From: CAYMRB01 sp964392615
Lineage (GTDB): Bacteria > Planctomycetota > UBA8108
Direction of reading: 5' to 3'
DNA length: 12,637 nt
Assembly: GCA_964392615.1 (NCBI GenBank)
Contig: CAYMRB010000301.1
Span: forward strand, 1-12,637
Position numbers and translations under genes: made by a program. Positions 7,391 through 12,637 of this stretch are shown piece after piece (the stretch's first letter is position 1; the number at the start of each line of letters is the position of its first letter). Under the pieces are notes generated by a model that was not told where the DNA came from, made no database searches, and saw only the letters and a program-made list of their open reading frames with translations.

Positions 7391-9580
7391 ATGGGGCGAG
7401 CGATCGTTGCACTCGGCGTGTCGCTTCTCTGCGTCCTGTCGACGCTCTCCGAGTCGCGAGCCGAGAGTCCGCCCAACGTCGCTCCGAACGCCTCGTTCGA
7501 GCTCGACCGCCGGAGACTGGGGGGATGGCTCCCGATCGGGCCGATCGTCGCCGGCACGGCTCACGGCGTCGAGATCGTCGACGACGTCGCGCGTGGCGGC
7601 AAACGGTCGCTGCGGGTCACTCCAGGGCCGCACGGACCCGTGCGCGGGACCGTGTTCTTCTCCGACTACAACGGCGGCGAAGGGCAGCGGACGGTCACGG
7701 TCGACGGAGGCGTGCGGGGGGCGAGAACCATCGCGATGCGACTCGATCCGGACACGGAAGCGCTCGCGGCCGGTGTCTGGGTGCGGCCGCCGCGCGGCGC
7801 GTCGGTCACGCTGACGATCGTCTGGACGGGACGCCGCGACCGCCGGCCGGTCGTCGAGCTGCGTCGAGATCGGGCGCATCTGCCGCGGCGCACAGTGGGG
7901 GACTGGGCGCTCTTCGATCTGCAGGCGGAGCGTCCTGCTGGCAGCCTGCAGGCGAGCCTGTGGATCGAGTCGGACGCCGTCGCGCCGTTCTGGATCGACG
8001 ACGTGTCCCTGCGGTTCCGTCGCCGGCCGAGCCGCGTGCTGCTCGTCGATCAGCTCGGCTACGAGACGCGGTCGACAACGAAGCGGGTCGTCCTGCAGTC
8101 GACGCGGCCGATCGAATCCCCGCCTGCGCCGGTCGTCGTCGACGTCGAATCGGGAGCGATCGTCTTCGCGGGCGCTTGGGAGCCGCGAGGGTATCAGGCG
8201 CAGTGGGATCTACACCACTGGACCGCTGAGTTCTCGGCGCTGGAGCGGCCGGGCCGCTACGTCGTCATGGTTGGCGGCAAGAGTCCGGTCCGCTCACCAC
8301 CGTTCGAGATCGCCGACGATCTCGTACGCGCGCGGACGAGCGAGGTCGCGTACCGCTTCTACACTCTGCAGCGATGCGGCGTCGAGGTGCCGGGCTTTCA
8401 CGCGGCGTGCCATCTCGACGACGCGCGACTTGCCGGCGGCGAGTGGCGCGATCTCGCGGGCGGCTGGCACGATGCCGGCGACTACAACAAGTACTGCGGT
8501 CTGACTCCCGAGGCGATGTACGCTCTCGCGCTCGCGTATCATTTCGCGCCGGATGCATTCCGCGACGGTGATCGCGACGGGAGCGGTCTCGCCGACATCC
8601 TCGACGAGGCGCTGTGGGGTGCGCGGTTCGTTCGCAAGATGCTCGACGAGGAGCGGCTGGAGCTGCTCGACGCGGTGTTCAGCGGCTACCGCTACTGGGG
8701 ACCTCCCGAGCGCGAAACCGACAATCGGCCGAAGTCCGGCGATGAACGTCCGGTGCGCGCTGGACGCGGCGACCCGACATGGTGCGCGCCCGGCTTCGCG
8801 CTGCTGGGCAAGCACGTCGCGGCGAGCGACGACGAGAAGCTGGCGCAGCGCGGTCGCGATCTGATCGCGATCGCCGAGCGCCTCGCGGCGAAGTACGGCG
8901 GAGGAGTCGAAACGCAGGCGGCGCTGTTTGCAGCGACCGGCGCGTCGCTTTATCGCGATGCGGCCCGTGCGCGGGCGACGGAGCTCGCTGCGCGCGGGGA
9001 GGGATTGCGGGAGCTCGGCTGGTACGCGATGTACTTTCCCGACGATCCCCTCACGGCGTCGGCGTCGATCGGCTCACTCGCCCGCTCGCGCGTCGATGCG
9101 CTGCGCGGTCTGTGCGACGACCGGTTCGGCGTCGCACGGCGCAGCGGACCGGGCGGCACGACGGTCTACTGCCGCGCCTACGAGGACGTCAACGATTGGT
9201 ATGTCGGCGAGACCAGATACCGGCTCGACGTCGCGATCGAGGGCTTGCTGGCGGCGCGTCTGGGCGCCGCGGGCGGGCGGGCGGTGGCGGAGGATCAGGT
9301 GCACTGGATCCTCGGACGCAACCCGCTCGGCGTGTCGCTCATGGAGGGCGTCGGCAAGCACTTCGTCCCGGGTTACCACCACCGCTACAACGCGATTCCG
9401 GGTCATCCTCGGGGGGCGGTGCCGGGCGCGATTCTGAACGGCTTCGTGCGCGCCTGGCCGCACGTCGATCGACCGTGGCTCGACATGTCGGACGAGCCGA
9501 ACGCGGATTACCACACGAACGAGCCCTGGCTGCTGCAGAACAACCGCTGGCTCGTTCTGCTGGCGCTGTGGGGCCGGTAG
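7391..9580 (+). CDS. Secreted glycoside hydrolase family 9 (GH9) beta-glucanase/cellulase-like protein
   Basis: The 729-residue protein starts at the ATG 25 bases after the URO-D-like gene, with GGAGA 10 bases upstream. It has a signal peptide (1-24, ending SRA). Residues about 28-200 form a carbohydrate-binding-like beta sandwich (NASFELDRRRLGGW at the start, FWIDDVSLRF at the end). Residues about 205-310 are the Ig-like domain that precedes many GH9 catalytic domains (VLLVDQLGYETRSTTKRVVL). The GH9 catalytic domain follows: GGWHDAGDYNKY supplies the two aspartates D361 and D364, YHHRYN contains H663-H664, and DYHTNE ends with the proposed acid E711. GH9 enzymes cleave beta-1,4 (or mixed) glucans by inversion; exact specificity cannot be read from sequence. 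Its neighbours suggest a secreted polysaccharide-use operon with the genes from 3582 on. Confidence 0.92.
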   Translation: MGRAIVALGVSLLCVLSTLSESRAESPPNVAPNASFELDRRRLGGWLPIGPIVAGTAHGVEIVDDVARGGKRSLRVTPGPHGPVRGTVFFSDYNGGEGQRTVTVDGGVRGARTIAMRLDPDTEALAAGVWVRPPRGASVTLTIVWTGRRDRRPVVELRRDRAHLPRRTVGDWALFDLQAERPAGSLQASLWIESDAVAPFWIDDVSLRFRRRPSRVLLVDQLGYETRSTTKRVVLQSTRPIESPPAPVVVDVESGAIVFAGAWEPRGYQAQWDLHHWTAEFSALERPGRYVVMVGGKSPVRSPPFEIADDLVRARTSEVAYRFYTLQRCGVEVPGFHAACHLDDARLAGGEWRDLAGGWHDAGDYNKYCGLTPEAMYALALAYHFAPDAFRDGDRDGSGLADILDEALWGARFVRKMLDEERLELLDAVFSGYRYWGPPERETDNRPKSGDERPVRAGRGDPTWCAPGFALLGKHVAASDDEKLAQRGRDLIAIAERLAAKYGGGVETQAALFAATGASLYRDAARARATELAARGEGLRELGWYAMYFPDDPLTASASIGSLARSRVDALRGLCDDRFGVARRSGPGGTTVYCRAYEDVNDWYVGETRYRLDVAIEGLLAARLGAAGGRAVAEDQVHWILGRNPLGVSLMEGVGKHFVPGYHHRYNAIPGHPRGAVPGAILNGFVRAWPHVDRPWLDMSDEPNADYHTNEPWLLQNNRWLVLLALWGR

Positions 9581-9594
9581 AGGGGCCGCGTGCT

Positions 9595-9619
9595 GACGGC
9601 CTTTTGGGCGGTCTTTTTT
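9595..9619 (+). terminator. Weak terminator-like hairpin and T-run after the GH9 gene
   Basis: GACGGCC (9595-9601) and GGGCGGTC (9606-9613) can pair imperfectly around a TTTT loop, and a run of six T follows (9614-9619). The stem has a G-G mismatch and a bulge, so it is weak. The T-run overlaps the -35 box of the promoter that follows. Confidence 0.35.
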
Positions 9620-9647
9620 GACAAAACGCGGTTGTTGGCCGTAATCT
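9618..9647 (+). promoter_or_regulatory. Sigma70-type promoter upstream of cysE
   Basis: A perfect -35 hexamer TTGACA (9618-9623) is followed after 18 bases by TAATCT (9642-9647), a partial -10 match. Transcription would start near 9654, leaving about 47 bases of leader before the cysE ATG at 9701. The stretch is AT-richer than its surroundings. This supports cysE starting at 9701 rather than at the earlier in-frame ATG at 9590, which precedes the promoter. Confidence 0.55.
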
Positions 9648-9700
9648 TCCCGGTCTGTGTCGCTGCACGTGCCTTAGAACTCCGACGGGGACGAACGATC

Positions 9701-10675
9701 ATGGACGCGGAAGCCGAGCTGCGCCGGCGCGACGAGATCGTCCAGGCCATCCTGCAGAGCTACGCCGATCGCGGCGAGATGAGCCATCTCGAGGGCGGCG
9801 ATCTACCCAGCCGCGAGAGCCTGTGGCTCATCGTCGAGGATCTGCTGCGTTTGGTGTTCCCGGGGTTTCTCGAGCTCCACGCGCCGCCACACGCTGAGAT
9901 CGCCCACCGCACGGGCGAGCGCGTGAGCTCGATCGAGCGGCGTCTGGCGGCCGAGATCCGCAAGGGATTTCGGATTTCGGGTTGTCCCGACGGTTCCGCC
10001 CAGGTGGATCCGACCGACGACGCTTGCGCGGCGTGTGTTCCGCCGCCGGAGGAGCGGGACGCGACGGCGTGGGCCGCCGCTCGGCGTCTGTTGAGCGAGA
10101 TTCCGCGCCTTCGCGACATGCTGTCGTTCGATATCGAGGCAGCCTACGAGGGCGATCCGGCGACGCGGTCGTTCGAGGAGGTCATCGTCAGCCATCCGGG
10201 ACTGCAGGCGATCGCGGTGCAGCGCATGGCGCACGTCCTCTACGAGGAGCGCATCCCGATGGTGCCGCGCGTCATGACCGAGTTCGCCCACTCGCAGACC
10301 GGCATCGATATCCATCCCGGCGCTACGATCGGTAAGCGCTTCTTCATCGATCACGGCACGGGAGTGGTGATCGGTGAGACGGCGGTCATCGGCGATCGCG
10401 TTCGGATCTACCAGGGCGTGACGCTCGGCGCGCGGAGCTTCCAGAAGGATGAGGAAGGGCGTCTGGTCAAGGGGATCAAGCGGCATCCCGATATCGAAGA
10501 TGACGTGACGATCTACTCCGGCGCGAGCGTGCTCGGCGACGTGCGCATAGGTCGCGGATCGGTCGTCGGAGGGAACGTCTGGCTCACGCACGGCGTTCCG
10601 CCGTATACGAAGATCATGGTCACTCCGCCGCAGCAGATTCACCTGGACGAGAGCGTCGACGACTACCAGATTTAA
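9701..10675 (+). CDS. cysE: Serine O-acetyltransferase
   Basis: The 324-residue enzyme transfers acetyl from acetyl-CoA to L-serine to make O-acetylserine, the first step of cysteine synthesis in the cytoplasm. After an N-terminal helical domain (to about 185), a left-handed beta-helix of hexapeptide repeats runs to about 300: TGIDIHPGATIG from 200, FIDHGTGVVIGETA with D217 and H218, and KRHPDI with H262. These are the conserved active-site residues of the family. The tail ends in DDYQI; a C-terminal isoleucine is the residue by which CysE docks in the active site of cysteine synthase. The start at 9701 is preferred because GGGGA lies 9 bases upstream and the promoter lies before it. The frame is open back to 9590. 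cysK follows 100 bases later, a classic pairing. It has a longer N-terminal part than E. coli CysE (273 residues), like EpsC-type enzymes. Confidence 0.93.
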   Translation: MDAEAELRRRDEIVQAILQSYADRGEMSHLEGGDLPSRESLWLIVEDLLRLVFPGFLELHAPPHAEIAHRTGERVSSIERRLAAEIRKGFRISGCPDGSAQVDPTDDACAACVPPPEERDATAWAAARRLLSEIPRLRDMLSFDIEAAYEGDPATRSFEEVIVSHPGLQAIAVQRMAHVLYEERIPMVPRVMTEFAHSQTGIDIHPGATIGKRFFIDHGTGVVIGETAVIGDRVRIYQGVTLGARSFQKDEEGRLVKGIKRHPDIEDDVTIYSGASVLGDVRIGRGSVVGGNVWLTHGVPPYTKIMVTPPQQIHLDESVDDYQI

Positions 10676-10710
10676 TTCGATTTGATTTGATTCGCTGTCG
10701 GCAGGGGAGC

Positions 10711-10725
10711 CCCGGTACGGCCGGG
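10711..10725 (+). repeat. Short hairpin in the cysE-cysK spacer
   Basis: CCCGG (10711-10715) and CCGGG (10721-10725) pair around a 5-base loop in the 100-base spacer. The start of the spacer also has a tandem GATTT repeat (10679-10691). There is no T-run, so it is not a clear terminator. It may be chance in GC-rich DNA. Confidence 0.2.
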
Positions 10726-10775
10726 AATGTGCGACATCGAGAACGACGGATACACCGAACCGGGGAATCGACGAC

Positions 10776-11708
10776 ATGAAGATCGCGACGGACATCACCC
10801 AGCTCGTGGGCCAAACGCCCTTGGTGCAACTCAACCGCGTGACCGACGGAGCCGTAGCTAGCGTCACCGCGAAGCTCGAGATGTTCAACCCTCTCGGTTC
10901 GGTCAAGGACCGCATCGGCGTCGCGATGATCGACGCGGCCGAGCGTGCCGGCAAGATCGGCCCGAACACGATTCTCGTCGAGCCGACGAGCGGCAACACG
11001 GGCATCGCTCTCGCGTTCGTCTGTGCGGCGCGCGGCTACAAGCTGGTGCTGACGATGCCGGAGACGATGAGCATCGAGCGGCGTAACCTGCTGCAGTCGC
11101 TCGGCGCGGATCTCGTGCTGACATCCGGCGCCGGCGGCATGGGCGAGGCGATCGCGAAGGCGGAGGAGATCGCCGCGTCCGGCGAGAGCTACCTCATGCC
11201 GCAGCAGTTCAAGAACGCCGCGAATCCGGCGATTCACGAGGAATCGACCGCGCTGGAGATCTGGAATGACACGGACGGCCAGGTCGACATCGTCGTCTGC
11301 GGAGTCGGGACGGGCGGCACGGCCACCGGCTGTGCCCGAACGTTGAAGCCGAAGAAGGCGTCGCTGCAGATCGTCGCGGTCGAGCCCGCGGACTCCCCGG
11401 TCCTGTCCGGCGGCACCAAGGGCCCGCACCCGATTCAGGGCATCGGCGCAGGTTTCATCCCGGACATCCTCGAGACGGAGCGCCTCGACGAGGTGTTCAA
11501 GGTCGAGACCGACGACGCCATCGATATGACGCGGCGTCTCGTACGCGAGGAGGGCGTCCTCGTCGGCGTGTCGAGCGGTGCGGCGGCGGCGGCGGCGGTC
11601 CAGATCGCCAAGCGCGAGGAGAACCGCGGCAAGCTGATCGTCGTCGTGCTACCGGACACCGGCGAGCGGTATCTGTCGACGCCGACGTACAAGGACATCA
11701 CGACGTAG
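10776..11708 (+). CDS. cysK: Cysteine synthase (O-acetylserine sulfhydrylase), PLP-dependent
   Basis: The 310-residue enzyme joins sulfide to O-acetylserine to make cysteine in the cytoplasm. The PLP-binding lysine is K44 in NPLGSVKDR. PTSGNTG (70-76) is the substrate-binding loop, GTGGT (178-182) holds the cofactor phosphate, and SSG (266-268) contacts the pyridine nitrogen. HPIQGIGAGFIP (218-229) is characteristic of CysK. Length and motifs are full and intact. The ATG has GGGGA about 10 bases upstream. It follows cysE, whose terminal isoleucine suggests the two products bind each other. No transporter or sulfate-reduction gene is in the window. Confidence 0.96.
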   Translation: MKIATDITQLVGQTPLVQLNRVTDGAVASVTAKLEMFNPLGSVKDRIGVAMIDAAERAGKIGPNTILVEPTSGNTGIALAFVCAARGYKLVLTMPETMSIERRNLLQSLGADLVLTSGAGGMGEAIAKAEEIAASGESYLMPQQFKNAANPAIHEESTALEIWNDTDGQVDIVVCGVGTGGTATGCARTLKPKKASLQIVAVEPADSPVLSGGTKGPHPIQGIGAGFIPDILETERLDEVFKVETDDAIDMTRRLVREEGVLVGVSSGAAAAAAVQIAKREENRGKLIVVVLPDTGERYLSTPTYKDITT

Positions 11709-11735
11709 TCGAGACGTCGAGAGTCGGTGCGAGAT

Positions 11736-11769
11736 CGCGACGCGACGCGTCGAATCATGGCGCGTCGCG
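11736..11769 (+). repeat. 9-bp inverted repeat between cysK and the selenoprotein gene
   Basis: CGCGACGCG (11736-11744) and CGCGTCGCG (11761-11769) are perfect inverted repeats around a 16-base loop, in the 95-base gap after cysK. There is no T-run. It could act as a factor-dependent terminator, an mRNA stability element or an operator for the next gene. CG-rich arms arise more easily by chance here, so confidence is modest. Confidence 0.35.
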
Positions 11770-11803
11770 GCCTCCGTCGCTCGAGAAACGAGGGCCCGTT
11801 GCC

Positions 11804-12556
11804 GTGGCACGGATCGCCGACCTGCCCTTGAAGTACCGCCTGTTCCTGAAGGCGTATCGTTTCCGGCGCCTCGATCCGACGCCGTGGACGCGATTGGCGA
11901 AACCGTTGGCGCAGTGTCGCGTGGCGCTCGTGACGAGCGCGGCGTTCCACCTCCCGGATCAGGAGCCGTTCGACGAGGAGATTCGCGGCGGCGATGCGTC
12001 GTTCCGCGTTATCGACGTCAACACAGCGGGCGCGGATCGTCTGCGCGAGCTGCGGTCGTCCCATCGCTCTGCGGCGTTCGACTCGGCCGGGATCGAGGCG
12101 GACTACAACCTCGCGCTGCCTGTCGATCGCTTCCGCGAGCTCGAGGCCGCCGGCGAGGTGGGCGCGCTACACGATGAGGCGCTGAGTTTCATGGGCTCGG
12201 TCACCGCCACCGGCCGTCTCAGGCGCGACTCGGCGCCGCAGGCAGCAGGGATGCTGAGCGACGCCGGGGTCGACGTCGCGTTCCTCTGCCCGGTCTGACC
12301 CATGTGCCATCAGTCCGTGGGACTGATCCAGGGCGCGATCGAAGCGGCGGGCATCGCGACGGTCGGCGTCTCGGTGGCGAAGGAGATCACCGCACGAGTC
12401 GGCCCGCCGCGAACGCTCGAGGTGCCGTACCCGTTCGGCTTCCCGCTCGGCGCGCCGAGCGATCCCGCCGCACAGCAGAGCGTCATCCGTGCGGCGCTCT
12501 CGCTTCTCGAGGCGGAGGGGCCGCCGCCGGTCAGCGTCGACTTTTCGGCCGCGTGA
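11804..12556 (+). CDS. Selenoprotein of the glycine/sarcosine/betaine/D-proline reductase selenoprotein B (PrdB/GrdB-like) family, in-frame UGA read as selenocysteine
   Basis: Read through the TGA at 12296-12298, this GTG-started frame gives one 250-residue protein ending at the TGA at 12554. The upstream part (VALVTSAAF at 40-48, RVIDVNT at 68-74, SSH at 85-87, LPVDRFRELEAAGEVG at 105-120, FMGSV at 129-133) and the downstream part (HQSVGLIQGAIEAAGI from 169, then PFGFPLGAP) match successive parts of the selenoprotein B family. The UGA falls at its redox centre, C162-P-V-U165-P-M-C168-H169. Cysteine-containing homologues carry Cys at this position. In D-proline and glycine reductases the selenol attacks a pyruvoyl-activated substrate, but no pyruvoyl partner (PrdA/GrdE-like) is visible here. 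The reaction is therefore unknown and may be a thiol-type redox step. A SECIS-like stem follows the UGA. It lies 95 bases after cysK on the same strand. Its ribosome binding site is weak (GAGGG, about 9 bases before GTG). Confidence 0.85.
12296..12298 (+). other. In-frame UGA selenocysteine codon (residue 165)
   Basis: The TGA sits between GTC and CCC, and the same frame continues with conserved family sequence for 85 more residues. Elsewhere in the window TGA terminates at least three intact genes (at 794, 6279 and 7363), so the code is standard and this TGA is a special case rather than reassigned tryptophan. Confidence 0.85.
12309..12327 (+). promoter_or_regulatory. Bacterial SECIS-like stem-loop directing selenocysteine insertion
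   Basis: ATCAGTCC (12309-12316) and GGACTGAT (12320-12327) form a perfect 8-bp stem with a GTG loop. There are 10 bases between the UGA and the stem and 18 between the UGA and the loop, and the loop begins with G. This matches the general geometry of bacterial SECIS elements, which lie within the coding region just after the UGA and are bound by SelB. The stem is coded within HQSVGLI, a conserved protein segment, so both constraints are met at once. Confidence 0.75.
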
Positions 12557-12565
12557 AGCGGAGAC

Positions 12566-12637
12566 GGGGGGGGGGCGGGGCGCGCCGGCGGGAGAACCCC
12601 CCCCCCCCCCAACAAAAAAAAAAAAACAACAAAACAA
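12566..12637. other. Low-complexity contig end, probable sequencing/assembly artefact
   Basis: The last bases contain a run of 10 G (12566-12575), 14 C (12597-12610) and 13 A (12614-12626), then an AC-only tail. This differs sharply from the coding DNA before it and carries no supported gene. The selenoprotein gene ends cleanly before it. Confidence 0.75.

Noticed and set aside
9590..9700. Earlier cysE start adding 37 residues
   Set aside because: The promoter-like TTGACA/TAATCT lies within this stretch, and the added residues are not typical of serine acetyltransferases.
12302..12556. A separate 84-residue protein starting with MCHQSV
   Set aside because: It continues the same frame as the upstream ORF immediately after the TGA, has no ribosome binding site of its own, and matches the C-terminal part of the selenoprotein B family.
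11804..12556. UGA explained by a frameshift, pseudogene decay or a UGA-Trp code
   Set aside because: No shift of frame is needed, both halves are well conserved, TGA stops other genes in the window, and the position is the known Sec/Cys site with a SECIS-like stem.
12167..12637. 156-residue minus-strand ORF at the right edge starting MFCCFFFF
   Set aside because: Its start is translated from the artefactual homopolymer tail and the rest is antisense to the selenoprotein gene.

Overview
The window is high-GC DNA whose codon use and start and stop sites fit an ordinary bacterial code. TGA, TAG and TAA all serve as stops. The gene content points to a planctomycete-like, environmental polysaccharide degrader: secreted proteins with dockerin-like EF-hand tails ending in a G-x-DPT-x-D-x-L-x-C motif, a neutral-ceramidase-family protein, a Tat-exported galactonate-dehydratase-like enzyme, a URO-D-family protein beside a GH9 glycanase, and a selenoprotein. 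The phylum is an inference from family content; no marker gene is present.

Layout. Bases 1-3489 are read on the minus strand, in transcription order: a Tat-exported enolase-superfamily dehydratase (3489-2173), a secreted cohesin/dockerin-like protein (1954-794), and a neutral-ceramidase-family protein that runs off the left edge (718-1). A 92-base divergent spacer (3490-3581) contains a 10-bp inverted repeat that overlaps the Shine-Dalgarno and start codon of the first plus-strand gene. Bases 3582-9580 hold three closely spaced plus-strand genes: an 899-residue multidomain secreted protein, a URO-D/methyltransferase-fold protein, and a GH9 glycoside hydrolase. They probably form one operon for extracellular carbohydrate or glycoconjugate use.

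A promoter-like element with a perfect TTGACA (9618-9647) then opens a second plus-strand unit: serine O-acetyltransferase (cysE) and cysteine synthase (cysK). The CysE C-terminus ends in isoleucine, the residue CysE uses to dock into CysK, so the two neighbours probably form the cysteine synthase complex.

The most notable item is the last gene (11804-12556). Standard gene calling would split it into a 164-residue and an 84-residue ORF separated by an in-frame TGA at 12296-12298. Read through, it is a complete 250-residue member of the PrdB/GrdB-like selenoprotein B family with a C-x-x-U-x-x-C-H motif. A perfect 8-bp stem with a GTG loop begins 10 bases after the UGA, as expected of a bacterial SECIS element.

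The last ~70 bases (runs of G10, C14 and A13) look like a contig-end sequencing or assembly artefact. No tRNA, rRNA, CRISPR array or mobile element was seen.
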